This document shows, one piece after another, positions 18,159 through 26,688 of a stretch of DNA of 64,000 nt. Within the stretch, counting starts at the first letter, position 1, and the number at the start of each line of letters is the position of its first letter. The notes beneath the pieces were generated by a model. The model saw nothing but the letters and a program-made list of their open reading frames with translations. It did no database searches and was not told the origin of the DNA. This DNA is from Hyphomicrobiales bacterium (lineage in GTDB: Bacteria; Pseudomonadota; Alphaproteobacteria; Rhizobiales; Rhizobiaceae), in NCBI GenBank assembly GCA_900471605.1, contig UCEY01000031.1:62001-126000 (forward strand). Direction: 5' to 3'. Position numbers and translations under genes: made by a program.

Positions 18159-18484
18159 CTCTGGGCTCCTCCCCAATGAAACAAACTGATGAAACAACTC
18201 CGCCGACAGGCTTGGCAATGCATACATCGAAACCGCGATTCGGCTTCCTCCTCCCGAATTGCGGCAACCTGCCGTAGGGAAAGCCTACAGCAGGAGGATG
18301 CCGATGTATACTTTTGCATTCGGTTTTGCAGCAAATGACTTCCTTCCGGCGGGGCCATGTGCCATGGTTGTATGGGAGGCTGCGATGGCGTGGCCGCTCT
18401 GTCCTTTGCTCTTTCGGCGCCTGGTCCGGCGCCGCAACCGCGAGGTACGTGGCGGTGCCGGTTGCGGAAAGTGGAGGAGAGACC
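18159..18484. promoter_or_regulatory. Divergent intergenic region between binding protein and GMC oxidoreductase
   Basis: This 326-bp region separates two divergent genes and must hold both promoters. It contains TGTATACT at 18305-18312, similar to the palindrome at 10455, and a hairpin described separately. No convincing gene of its own is visible; short open frames here lack ribosome sites or family resemblance. Confidence 0.5.
18268..18294. repeat. Inverted repeat in the divergent promoter region
   Basis: CCTGCCGTAGG (18268-18278) and CCTACAGCAGG (18284-18294) are inverted copies with one mismatch and a 5-base spacer. The position between divergent promoters favours an operator over a terminator, but no regulator can be assigned. 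Confidence 0.4.
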
Positions 18485-20113
18485 ATGGGTGCGTTCGAGC
18501 ATTCCCGTACCTACGACTACGTCATCGTGGGCGGCGGTACGGCAGGCTGCGTTCTGGCAAACCGGCTGTCGGCGGATCCGACGGTCGAGGTGCTGATGAT
18601 CGAGGGCGGCGGCGAGGGGCGGGGCTTCTATGTCGACATGCCGCTGGGTCTCGCCTATCTCATCGGCAGGCCGCGCTATGACTGGCTGTACAAGGGCGAA
18701 CCTGAGCCCTATCTCAACGGACGCCAGCTCGCCCTGCCGCGCGGAAAGATGCTCGGAGGCAGTTCCGCGATCAATGGCCTGATCTACGTGCGCGGCCATG
18801 CCTACGACTACGACCAATGGGCGCAGCTCGGCAATCGCGGCTGGTCCTGGGAAAGCGTGCTGCCCTATTTCAAACGCTCCGAAGCCTTCCATCGCGCCGA
18901 TTCTGAGGCGCATGGCACGGATGGCGAATGGGCGGTCTCCGATCCCAATGTGCGGTGGGAGGCCCTGGAGGCCTATCGCCAGGCGGCGATCGAGCAGGGC
19001 ATTCCCGCTGCGAGCGACTACAATTCCGGCGACAATGAAGGTGTGGCCTTCTTCGTCGCCACCATCCGGAACGGTATCCGCCACTCGACCGCCCGGGCCT
19101 TTCTGGAGCCTGTCCGCAACCGCCGCAATCTGACCGTCGTCACCGGCGCTCTCGTCGATCGCGTCACCTTCGAGGGCAGGCGGGCTAGTGGCGTCGTCTT
19201 CAGCCTCGATGGCCAGAATCACGAGGCGAAGGCGGGGAGGGAAGTCATCCTGTCCGCCGGGGCCTACAGCTCGCCGGCCATCCTTGAGCGCTCCGGCGTC
19301 GGCGCGCCGGACGTTCTGGCCGCGGCCGGGATCGACGTGCTGCATGCATTGCCGGGTGTCGGCGAAAACCTGCAGGACCACTGGCATATCCGGGTACAGC
19401 ACCGCCTTCGCAATACCCACACGCTGAATACCCGCGCCGGAACGCGGCTTGGCCGGATCCTGCTCGGCATGCAGTATCTTGCGACCAAACGGGGACCGCT
19501 CGGCGGTTCGCCGACCCTGCTTGGCGCCTTCCTCAAGACGACGCCGGATGCGCCGGCGCCGGAAATCCAGATCCATGTTTCCGGCTCCACCTCGCCGAGT
19601 TTCGGCGGCGCCATGCATCCGTTCCCCGGCATCACCTCGTCGGCCTGCATCCTCAGGCCGGAAAGCCGCGGCCATTGCCATGTCGCGGCGAGCGACCCTT
19701 CGGCCCAGCCGCGCATCCTGCACAATTTCCTGAAAGAGGAAGCGGACCGGGAGATCCTGATACGGTCGATCGAGGCGGTCCGGCGCATTGCCGCGAGCCC
19801 CGCCATGGCGCGGTTCGAGCCGGAGGAGATCGCGCCGACCGTCGCTGTGCAGTCGCATGACGACATGCTCGACTATGCGCGCCGCACCCTCAACACGACT
19901 TTCCATCCGGTCGGCACCTGCAAAATGGGCCGCGACCGCATGGCGGTGGTCGACGACCGGCTGCGGGTCCACGGCCTTGCCGGCCTGCGCGTCGTCGATG
20001 CCTCGATCATGCCGACCATCGTTTCCGGCAACACCCAGGCTCCGACCGTGATGATCGCGGAAAAGGCGGCGGATTTCATCCGCGAGGAAAAGATGGGGGT
20101 CGAAGCGGCCTGA
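18485..20113 (+). CDS. GMC-family FAD-dependent oxidoreductase (choline dehydrogenase-like)
   Basis: A 542-residue flavoprotein of the glucose-methanol-choline family. The FAD-binding fingerprint YVIVGGGTAGCVLANRL is at residues 12-28, the GMC signature region is PRGKMLGGSSAINGL, and the C-terminal active-site segment is TFHPVGTCKMG followed by GNTQAPTVMIAEKAADFI. The ATG at 18485 has a GGAGGAGAG ribosome site. These enzymes oxidise alcohols. It is followed at 58 bp by two amidohydrolases, suggesting a catabolic operon fed by the neighbouring transporter (inference). The precise alcohol is unknown. Confidence 0.88.
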   Translation: MGAFEHSRTYDYVIVGGGTAGCVLANRLSADPTVEVLMIEGGGEGRGFYVDMPLGLAYLIGRPRYDWLYKGEPEPYLNGRQLALPRGKMLGGSSAINGLIYVRGHAYDYDQWAQLGNRGWSWESVLPYFKRSEAFHRADSEAHGTDGEWAVSDPNVRWEALEAYRQAAIEQGIPAASDYNSGDNEGVAFFVATIRNGIRHSTARAFLEPVRNRRNLTVVTGALVDRVTFEGRRASGVVFSLDGQNHEAKAGREVILSAGAYSSPAILERSGVGAPDVLAAAGIDVLHALPGVGENLQDHWHIRVQHRLRNTHTLNTRAGTRLGRILLGMQYLATKRGPLGGSPTLLGAFLKTTPDAPAPEIQIHVSGSTSPSFGGAMHPFPGITSSACILRPESRGHCHVAASDPSAQPRILHNFLKEEADREILIRSIEAVRRIAASPAMARFEPEEIAPTVAVQSHDDMLDYARRTLNTTFHPVGTCKMGRDRMAVVDDRLRVHGLAGLRVVDASIMPTIVSGNTQAPTVMIAEKAADFIREEKMGVEAA

Positions 20114-20171
20114 AGCCTGCAAGGAAGGATGCCCGCGAGGCGGTAGTCCAAAGACAATTCATCGATCAACA

Positions 20172-21245
20172 ATGAGCGAGACGTTTACGATAATGGCTAG
20201 ATTCGAAACCGCCGGGGCGATCGATTGCGACGTCCATCCGCCGACACCGCGTCGCGCCGATCTCATCCCCTATCTCGACGACTACTGGCAGGAGATCGTC
20301 ACCTCGCGCGAAGTCGATGCGCTTGAACTGATGGGCTATCCCGAGCGCACGCGCCCCTATATGCGGCCCGGCTGGGAGTGGACCGGTGATCCGCTCGCGC
20401 AGATGCAGAAGAACCTGCTCGACCCGCTCGGGCTCGAAGGCGCCATCCTCAACGTGGTTTCCGGCGCCCACGCCCTGTTCGATCCCTATCTCGCAGCCGC
20501 CATATGCCGCGCCACCAACGACTGGCTCGCCGACAAGTGGCTGAGCCGCGACAGCCGGTTGAGGGCGTCGATGCTGGTGCCGTTCCAGAACGTCGAGGCG
20601 GCGGTCGAGGAGATCGAGCGCCGCGCCGGCGACAAGCGTTTCGTGCAGGTGCTGACGCTTGCCATGACCGAGCTTCCGCTCGGCCGCCGCACCTACTGGC
20701 CGATCTATGAGGCCGCCGAGAAACACGGCCTGCCGATCGGCATCCACGCCGGATCGAATTTCCGCCATGCGCCGAGCCACAGCGGCTTCCATTCCTTCCT
20801 GATCGAAGACCATGTGGTGCAGCCGCAGGGTTTCTCCACCCAGGTCGCCAGCCTGATTTCCGAAGGCGTATTCGTCAAATATCCGAAGCTGAAGGCGGTG
20901 ATGATCGAATCCGGCGTCACCTGGATGCCGGCGCTGATGTGGCGCATGAGCAAGGACTGGCGCGGCACCCGCATCGAGGTGCCGTGGGTCAAGGACGCGC
21001 CGGCCGACATCATCCGCCGGCACATCCGCATGACGTCGCAGCCCTTCGACGGGCCGGACGACGTCGAGGATGTCGCCAAGACGCTCGACCACCTGCTCAG
21101 CGACGATATGCTTCTGTTTTCCTCGGACTATCCGCACTGGCATTTCGAGGGGCTGGACGTGCTGCCCGAAGGCCTGCCGGAAGCCAGAGTGAACAAAATC
21201 CTGCGCGACAACGTTCTCGCTACCTATCCGAGATTTGGAGGCTGA
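20172..21245 (+). CDS. Amidohydrolase-family protein (amidohydrolase 2 type), copy 1
   Basis: A 357-residue TIM-barrel metal enzyme. The N-terminal metal motif is seen in IDCDVHP, further ligands in PIGIHAGSN, and the final Asp in FSSDYPHWHFEG. This is the layout of the ACMSD-related amidohydrolase 2 group, which includes decarboxylases and hydrolases of aromatic or lactone compounds. A second ATG at 20193 is possible. It is paralogous to the next gene, which begins 5 bases after its stop. Confidence 0.85.
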   Translation: MSETFTIMARFETAGAIDCDVHPPTPRRADLIPYLDDYWQEIVTSREVDALELMGYPERTRPYMRPGWEWTGDPLAQMQKNLLDPLGLEGAILNVVSGAHALFDPYLAAAICRATNDWLADKWLSRDSRLRASMLVPFQNVEAAVEEIERRAGDKRFVQVLTLAMTELPLGRRTYWPIYEAAEKHGLPIGIHAGSNFRHAPSHSGFHSFLIEDHVVQPQGFSTQVASLISEGVFVKYPKLKAVMIESGVTWMPALMWRMSKDWRGTRIEVPWVKDAPADIIRRHIRMTSQPFDGPDDVEDVAKTLDHLLSDDMLLFSSDYPHWHFEGLDVLPEGLPEARVNKILRDNVLATYPRFGG

Positions 21246-21250
21246 TCCCC

Positions 21251-22354
21251 ATGGAAACCCCAGTACTCGAACGCAGCCAGGAAAAAGCCCAGACACAGGG
21301 TGTCGTCGATTGCGATGTGCATCCAGCTTTCTCCCGGCCGGACCAGTTGTTCGACTATCTGCCCGAACGCTGGAAAAAACACGTGAAGGATTATGCCGTG
21401 CGCACGGCAAACCCTCTGCTCGGCACGCTGCCCTATCCGCGCATGACGCCCGGCAACGGCATGCGCCGCGATTCCTGGCCGCCGAACGGCGGCCCGCCGG
21501 CGTCGGACCTTGCCTTCCTGCGGCAACAGCTGCTCGACGAGTGCAATATCGATTACGGCATCCTGCAGCCGCTCGCAGCCGGCAGCGTCGCCTTCAACCA
21601 GGAGCTCGGTGCAGCGCTCTGCGCGGCCCTGAATGACTGGCAGATCGACAAGTTTGCCGGGCCGGAACCACGCCTGAAGGCATCCATCTGCATCTCCCAG
21701 GAGGATGCGAAGGACGCGGTCGCCGAGATCGAGCGGCGTGTCACCGACCGCCGCTTCGTGCAGATCGCCATGCCGCCGCGCACGCTGGAGCCCTGCGGCC
21801 GCCGTCGCTATTGGCCGATCTACGAGGCGGCCGAGCATTACGGCCTGCCGATCGGCCTGCATACCAGCGCCTTCGGCTACCGCCCGAATACGCCGTCCGG
21901 CTGGAGCTCGTTTTACCTGGAGGAGCACTACGCAGCCTCCAACAGCCTCCAGACGGTGCTCTCCAGCATGATCCTCGAAGGCGTGTTCGAACAGTTCCCG
22001 AAGCTGAAGATCGTGCTGGTCGAGGGCGGCTTTTCATGGCTGCCGTCGCTGGTCTGGCGGCTCGACCGGGAATGGAAGCGCATGCGCGACGAGGTTCCGC
22101 ATGTGAAGCGCAAGCCGTCGGAATATGTGCGCGAGAATTTCTGGTATACGACCCAGCCGATCGAGGAGCCGGAGAACAACCGCCATCTGCTCGATATCCT
22201 GCGCTGGATCGGCACCGACCGGCTGATGTTCTCCACCGACTACCCGCACTGGGATTTCGACGACCCGCGCTTCGCCTTCAAGGTGCCGCTGACGCCGGCC
22301 GAACGCGCCGCCATCTTCCGCGACAACGCGGTGGCACTGTTCGGCCTGAAGTAA
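21251..22354 (+). CDS. Amidohydrolase-family protein (amidohydrolase 2 type), copy 2
   Basis: A 367-residue paralogue of the previous gene, with the same metal-site pattern: VDCDVHP at the N-terminus, GLPIGLHTSAFG, and FSTDYPHWDFDD. The ATG at 21251 is preceded by GGAGG within the end of the upstream gene. Tandem retention suggests either a heteromeric enzyme or two consecutive steps on related substrates. Followed by strong hairpins marking the end of the operon. Confidence 0.85.
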   Translation: METPVLERSQEKAQTQGVVDCDVHPAFSRPDQLFDYLPERWKKHVKDYAVRTANPLLGTLPYPRMTPGNGMRRDSWPPNGGPPASDLAFLRQQLLDECNIDYGILQPLAAGSVAFNQELGAALCAALNDWQIDKFAGPEPRLKASICISQEDAKDAVAEIERRVTDRRFVQIAMPPRTLEPCGRRRYWPIYEAAEHYGLPIGLHTSAFGYRPNTPSGWSSFYLEEHYAASNSLQTVLSSMILEGVFEQFPKLKIVLVEGGFSWLPSLVWRLDREWKRMRDEVPHVKRKPSEYVRENFWYTTQPIEEPENNRHLLDILRWIGTDRLMFSTDYPHWDFDDPRFAFKVPLTPAERAAIFRDNAVALFGLK

Positions 22355-22392
22355 ACACGGCCTCGGCCGCTCTCGACATCATGAAGCAGATC

Positions 22393-22417
22393 CCGCCGCC
22401 CGGGCACAGGGCGGCGG
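22393..22417 (+). terminator. Hairpin after the amidohydrolase operon
   Basis: CCGCCGCCC (22393-22401) and GGGCGGCGG (22409-22417) form a perfect 9-bp GC stem with a 7-base loop. There is no T-run, but it lies 38 bp past the stop and is followed by a second terminator at 22457. Confidence 0.45.
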
Positions 22418-22456
22418 CATGAAGGGACGTGGAGGTTTGCGCGGGCCTGAAACGAC

Positions 22457-22482
22457 AAAAGCGCGCCGTTAGGCGCGCTTTT
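22457..22482. terminator. Bidirectional terminator
   Basis: AAAAGCGCGCC (22457-22467) and GGCGCGCTTTT (22472-22482) are perfect 11-bp arms around GTTA, with T-runs reading either way. It separates the catabolic operon from the accessory cluster. Confidence 0.85.
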
Positions 22483-22783
22483 GCAAAACTGGCTCGCCGG
22501 GACCGACGAAGCCACGAATTACATATACGATATTCCTCGCCACGCTACGCCACAACCCGCCGAGCGGGTTCGAAAGCGGGATCGGGATCGAGCTGAACGA
22601 ATCCGGCTGGCTGGTGGCCCGAAGCCATCTCTGCGTGATCGGGCGGTCGCTCTCGCCCGCGAGCGTGGCGAGGTCAGGACAAAGGAGCTGACCGACATCG
22701 GGGTTCATCGCTGCTATCTCAGCCGAATGTGCGACGAGGGATTGCTGGTCAAAGTGCGCTTCGGCCGCTATCGGGCCGCTTAA
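22481..22783 (+). pseudogene. Truncated AbiEi-antitoxin-like winged-helix fragment
   Basis: The C-terminal half of this 100-codon frame (SLRDRAVALARERGEVRTKE, then YLSRMCDEGLLVKVRFGRYRAA) matches the N-terminal winged-helix domain common to AbiEi-family type IV antitoxins and related regulators. Those proteins are normally about 200 residues; here the frame stops at the end of the domain, and no AbiEii toxin partner follows. The first half looks non-native, so the true start is uncertain. Most likely a remnant at the edge of the accessory cluster. Confidence 0.5.
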
Positions 22784-23084
22784 GCGAAGGCCGCATAGGT
22801 CAAGTGCGGCGCCGGCGGGTAACGGGCAAACCGTAGCGATCGCACAGTGCTAGACGCCTGCCTTACCCGGCGCCTTGAATGTACTGGTATCATTGCCGGA
22901 AACAGGATGGGTGTCGTGGCAAGCGCAGCTTGTCGCAACGGCGGGGTGTTTGGACTTAAGCACACACCATTGCCGCTACCTCGGGCTATGGTGCTGTCGC
23001 CGATGGATCTACGTCGATCCATGCTCTACGCCGGTTCGCTTGAGGCCGCGGCGGCCCACGTCTCCCATCGATCGCGGAGGTCGC
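22784..23084. other. Intergenic stretch without a recognisable gene
   Basis: About 300 bp between the AbiEi-like fragment and the convergent SnoaL-like gene. The open frames here have no family resemblance and no ribosome site; I see no terminator or repeat. It may be degraded DNA. Confidence 0.4.
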
Positions 23085-23513
23085 TCAGTCTGTGCGGCGT
23101 GCTGCGGCCACGGCGGCGGTGTTTTCGTAAAGCTGTCCGCTGACGATCTTTCCGTTGCGCATCTCAAATCGGGCGAGGAAATCGCTGTCGGCGATCCTCG
23201 CTGTTTCGCGGTGCCGTAAGCGAAAATGACCCTCAACGAAGACCTGGTTGCCGGCATCGGTATATCGCATGGTCTTATGCGCAAGCAGCTCGTACTCGGA
23301 GAAGAGAAGCGTGGTTAAGCGTTGATACCCTTCACGGCCCCTATGCTCGTAGCCCGCCCAGGGGATGGCATCGCGCAGTTCGTCGTTGCACGCGCAGGAG
23401 ACCACAAACCGGAAATCCGGATGCACGTAGTCGCAAAAAGCGTCATCCAGATCGCCGCAGTGTTGCGCGCTGAAGAAGCCCTTCGCGGCGACGATGTTTG
23501 GCGTGTCGGGCAT
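23085..23513 (-). CDS. SnoaL/NTF2-like protein, copy 1
   Basis: A 142-residue protein with the NTF2-like cone-fold pattern: an N-terminal helix ending AFCDYVHPDFRF and later strands such as NQVFVEGHFRLRHRE and DFLARFEMRNGKIVSGQLY. Such proteins include small isomerases, cyclases and hydrolases, as well as non-catalytic stress proteins. It is divergent from the LysR gene at 23751, the usual arrangement for a LysR target. No specific reaction can be assigned. Confidence 0.75.
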   Translation of the reverse strand: MPDTPNIVAAKGFFSAQHCGDLDDAFCDYVHPDFRFVVSCACNDELRDAIPWAGYEHRGREGYQRLTTLLFSEYELLAHKTMRYTDAGNQVFVEGHFRLRHRETARIADSDFLARFEMRNGKIVSGQLYENTAAVAAARRTD

Positions 23514-23734
23514 GGTGTTAGCGCCTTTGTCTCATCGCAGATCGTCCGGTGGTCAGGCGTCCGGCTTGGCTGCAACCCCCATGACGATGCCGATAAAGGG
23601 CGCTGCCGAACGCCTCGCTGCGTATCTTCGTCATCCCCTGGATGCACATCCTCAGGCCCGTTCGAGTTTGCGGCTTGCCTACCGCCGTTGACCCAGAATG
23701 ACAGTTGTTTGCGCATTGATAATTCAGTCAAAAA

Positions 23735-23750
23735 GTGACAGACTGTTGTA
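23735..23750. promoter_or_regulatory. CTGTTG-type element next to LysR copy 1
   Basis: GTGACAGACTGTTGTA abuts the LysR start codon and shares the CAGACTGTTG core with the perfect palindrome at 24852. Similar sequences recur before several units in this cluster. Candidate autoregulatory LysR site. Confidence 0.4.
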
Positions 23751-24659
23751 ATGGCGACAACAATAGATTTCTTGGAGATGCAGGCCTTTATCGCCGTGGT
23801 GACTGAAGGGTCTTTCACCGCCGCAGCGGAACGCCTGGAAACGGATAAGGCGCGCGTGAGCCGCATAGTGCGGCGAATGGAAGAGAAGCTCGGCGCGCGG
23901 CTTTTGAATCGGTCGACCCGGCATCTCAGCGTGACGGAAGTCGGGCGCGATTATTTCGAACGCGCCTCGTCGATCCTGGCGGCTGCAGAAGCCGCCGAAG
24001 CCGCAGTGGCTCAACGGACTCAAGAACCGAAGGGCCGGCTGAAAGTTACGGCTGGGGCTGAATTTGGAACGATGCGGGTCGATGGCTGGATTGCTGCATT
24101 CTTGCTCAAGTGGCCGAAGATCACCGTCGAAACGGAATACACAAACCGTCTAGTCGACATCATTCATGAAGGTGTCGATGTGGCGATCCGCATCGGTCCG
24201 TTGCAAGATTCGGAGCTCTCGGCTCGCAGATTGGGAGAGTTGACCTACGGTTTGTATGCCTCCCCAGAATATTTGCGGAGCGCAGTTCCTATCCGCAACG
24301 TCGATGATCTGAAGCGACATGACCTCATCATGCATGCACCCCGCGGTCGTCCGGGATGGACCTTGGTGAATGGTGAGAGGACGGAGAAGGTTTGGCACGC
24401 ACCACGTTGCGCTCTCGATAACACAATAGCCGCCAGGAACCTGGCGCTTTCGGGCTTGGGGGTCGTGCAGCTTCCGAGATACATGGCCGAGCCGCATGTG
24501 GCCGAAGGCGCGCTCAACAGAGTTTTGCCGGGTTGGGCGCGCATTCCCGTGCCGGTCCACGCCGTCTTTGCCTCAACTCGCTATATGGACCCGAGGGTGC
24601 GGGGTTTTGTCGACCTCTGCCGTGATGGCTTCGGGAGTGATGTCGAAGGCGTAAGTTGA
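23751..24659 (+). CDS. LysR-family transcriptional regulator, copy 1
   Basis: A 302-residue regulator with an N-terminal helix-turn-helix (FIAVVTEGSFTAAAERLETD, then KARVSRIVRRMEEKLGARL) and a periplasmic-binding-like effector domain (RLKVTAGAEFG onward). It belongs to the AaeR/CrgA-like LysR group. It is roughly three-quarters identical to the regulator at 28622-29533. Divergent from a SnoaL-like gene and followed by an SDR/TetR pair. Confidence 0.93.
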   Translation: MATTIDFLEMQAFIAVVTEGSFTAAAERLETDKARVSRIVRRMEEKLGARLLNRSTRHLSVTEVGRDYFERASSILAAAEAAEAAVAQRTQEPKGRLKVTAGAEFGTMRVDGWIAAFLLKWPKITVETEYTNRLVDIIHEGVDVAIRIGPLQDSELSARRLGELTYGLYASPEYLRSAVPIRNVDDLKRHDLIMHAPRGRPGWTLVNGERTEKVWHAPRCALDNTIAARNLALSGLGVVQLPRYMAEPHVAEGALNRVLPGWARIPVPVHAVFASTRYMDPRVRGFVDLCRDGFGSDVEGVS

Positions 24660-24851
24660 GGTGTTCCGTTGCTCCGCCGTCGTTGGACTTTAACGGGGCG
24701 GAAGCTGCTCTATCAGCACCGGAGGTCGCGGCTATCTGATCATCGTGCCTCCGTCCGCGTGACGGGCCCAAATCTCCGCGGGACACGTTTGCCTGCATCC
24801 GCACGACCGATTCACCACGACTCCTTGGCGCTTTATTGTCGGTTCGGGGTG

Positions 24852-24864
24852 CAACAGACTGTTG
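24852..24864. promoter_or_regulatory. CAACAGACTGTTG palindrome
   Basis: A perfect 13-bp inverted repeat, flanked by G and C that extend it to 15 bp, in the promoter region of the SDR gene. It is the most symmetric copy of the element recurring through 23.7-29.6 kb and could be the site bound by the LysR paralogues. Confidence 0.5.
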
Positions 24865-24878
24865 CGTTTCCGAATGTC

Positions 24879-24895
24879 GGTTGACAGCGTCAACC
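24879..24895. promoter_or_regulatory. TetR-type operator, copy 1
   Basis: GGTTGACAGCGTCAACC has 7-bp inverted arms around AGC. An identical 17-bp copy starts 29 bp downstream, close to three helical turns. It lies before an SDR gene co-transcribed with a TetR regulator, the expected place for autoregulation. Confidence 0.65.
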
Positions 24896-24907
24896 TCGTC
24901 CCATACG

Positions 24908-24924
24908 GGTTGACAGCGTCAACC
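24908..24924. promoter_or_regulatory. TetR-type operator, copy 2
   Basis: An exact second copy of GGTTGACAGCGTCAACC, ending 13 bp before the SDR start codon. Together with the first copy it would allow two dimers to bind on one face of the DNA and block the promoter. Confidence 0.65.
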
Positions 24925-24937
24925 GAGGATTTTTGTG

Positions 24938-25903
24938 ATGCCAACCGCTGTCATAACCGGTGGCCATAGCGGCATCGGCTATTCCTGTGCCCGCCACCTG
25001 GCCTTGCACTACAAGTGGAACCTTGTGCTCGCGGGGCGCAGCCCCGAAAAAATGGAGAAGGCGGCGGACGCGCTTCGGCGGGAAGCGGGTGTCGATGTGG
25101 TTACGCTTGCGCTCGACACGTCGTCGCTGGCGTCGGTGCGGGCAGCGGCAGCGCAATGCATCGCCTTGCTGGATAATGGTGAACTGGCATCCGTGGACGC
25201 ACTGCTTTGCAACGCCGGCGGGCGTTTCGATGGTCCCGTTGCATATACAGCAGACGGTTATGAGCTGACCTTCGCCAGTAACTGTCTCGGTCACTTTCTG
25301 CTTGCCCGCCTGGTCGCCGACCACATGGTTCCCACGGGGCGCATCGTCTTCACCACCAGCGGAACCCATGATCCCGACACGATCGATGGCAAGCTGGTCG
25401 GTGCCGTGGTCGAACCCGATGGTGAAAGGCTCGCGAGCACCGGTAAGGATGGTTCCAAGCCCTTGTCGGCGGGGAAGCGCTACTCAACATCCAAGCTGTG
25501 CAACATCCTCAATGCCTACGAACTGCACCGTCGCCTTCGGAAATCCGGCTCTTCAATGGTTGCAATGGCCTTTGACCCGGGCAGCGTACCGGAGACCGGA
25601 TTTCTTCGAGCCTTGCCCGCCACGGTGCAGTGGTTCGCAAAGACAGCCTTAATGTCATGGCTGTCGCGCCGTTTGGGTGTCACCATGGGATCGGTAGGAT
25701 TTTCCGGTGCCTCGCTCGCTCGTCTTGCCGCCGATCCGGTCTATGGAGACGGGTCGGGCAAGTATTTCCAATCCAGCGACGGAAAGCTGATTGAGACGCG
25801 GTCCTCCACTCTGTCATATGACGAAAATCGGGCTACGAAGCTCTGGACGCAAATGGAGGTCCTTGCCCGACTGCGGCCGGAGGAAACGCGCTTATCGGCA
25901 TGA
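24938..25903 (+). CDS. Short-chain dehydrogenase/reductase (retinol dehydrogenase-like), copy 1
   Basis: A 321-residue SDR with the cofactor motif TGGHSGIG near residues 8-15, NAGG after the fourth strand and the catalytic YSTSK. Size and sequence are nearer to the retinol dehydrogenase/protochlorophyllide-reductase type than to classical 250-residue SDRs. A GTG three bases upstream is an alternative start. Its stop overlaps the TetR start as ATGA, so both are co-transcribed, and two TetR-like operators precede it. Confidence 0.85.
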   Translation: MPTAVITGGHSGIGYSCARHLALHYKWNLVLAGRSPEKMEKAADALRREAGVDVVTLALDTSSLASVRAAAAQCIALLDNGELASVDALLCNAGGRFDGPVAYTADGYELTFASNCLGHFLLARLVADHMVPTGRIVFTTSGTHDPDTIDGKLVGAVVEPDGERLASTGKDGSKPLSAGKRYSTSKLCNILNAYELHRRLRKSGSSMVAMAFDPGSVPETGFLRALPATVQWFAKTALMSWLSRRLGVTMGSVGFSGASLARLAADPVYGDGSGKYFQSSDGKLIETRSSTLSYDENRATKLWTQMEVLARLRPEETRLSA

Positions 25904-26472
25904 CCACTGACAAGAGGCTGATCGAGGCCGCCGCGGAGTTGCTCGACGCTGGTGGGGAGGACGCGGTGACGCTGCGTGCTGTCGGCCACGCGGCGGGCGT
26001 GTCTCACAATGCGCCCTACAAACATTTCGCAAACCGGAGCGCCTTGCTCGCGGCTGTCGCAGCTGTCTCATTCGCCGATTTGGCCGAGGCGATGGCTACC
26101 ATTCGCAAATCGCGTCGAACGCCGACCAAGAAATTGATGGCGACGCTCAACCTCTTCATGGACTACAGCCGAGAGCATCCGGCCCGATATAGGCTTCTGT
26201 TCAACAATCGTGAAACAGCAGCAGCCGGCGGTGAGCTGAAGATTAAGGCCCTAGAGACTTTCGAGCACTTCCGATCGATCGTGCAGGAGTGCCAGCAAGC
26301 CAACGATCTGCCCAGCGCGCCCAGTGAAACTCTGGCCAGCCTGATTTTCGCCACCGTCCATGGCCTTCTGGCCATAGAAGGCAATGGTCAGCTGCATCCC
26401 GAAAAGGGCCTTTCCAGCGTGGAAGCAAGTATGAAGATCCTGCTCGCTCTCCTCGCGCCCTCCAAGACGTAG
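25900..26472 (+). CDS. TetR/AcrR-family transcriptional regulator, copy 1
   Basis: A 190-residue repressor with an N-terminal helix-turn-helix (VTLRAVGHAAGVSHNAPYKH then FANRSALLAAVA) and an all-helical ligand domain resembling the WHG-type C-terminal domain. Translationally coupled to the upstream SDR. Two identical palindromes at 24879 and 24908 are its likely operators. Confidence 0.9.
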   Translation: MTTDKRLIEAAAELLDAGGEDAVTLRAVGHAAGVSHNAPYKHFANRSALLAAVAAVSFADLAEAMATIRKSRRTPTKKLMATLNLFMDYSREHPARYRLLFNNRETAAAGGELKIKALETFEHFRSIVQECQQANDLPSAPSETLASLIFATVHGLLAIEGNGQLHPEKGLSSVEASMKILLALLAPSKT

Positions 26473-26527
26473 AGTCTTACCGGCGTAAGCCGCATGCATC
26501 CGCCCGCCGTATTGTCGGTCAGAGGGA

Positions 26528-26540
26528 CAACAGTGTGTTG
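26528..26540. promoter_or_regulatory. CAACAGTGTGTTG near-palindrome
   Basis: Arms CAACA and TGTTG around GTG, differing from the 24852 element only in the centre. It lies about 150 bp before the F420-reductase-like gene at 26689. Candidate LysR site. Confidence 0.4.
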
Positions 26541-26688
26541 CCCTTGGCCCGACTGTTAACTCCCCTATCAAATTCATAAATTCGCTCGTGTCGCTTGCTG
26601 TGGCGCTCGCCGTCGAAGGGCGCGCGAGACAGTGCGGGCGCATGAATCCCGTCGGCGGCTACCGCCCCTTTGAAGAAAGACATCTTAA

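Noticed and set aside
16515-18179. A 554-codon plus-strand frame
   Set aside because: Antisense to the second binding-protein gene, which has a signal peptide and a strong ribosome site.
22847-23143. Short plus-strand frame of 98 codons
   Set aside because: It runs into the SnoaL-like gene on the other strand, has no ribosome site and shows no family resemblance.
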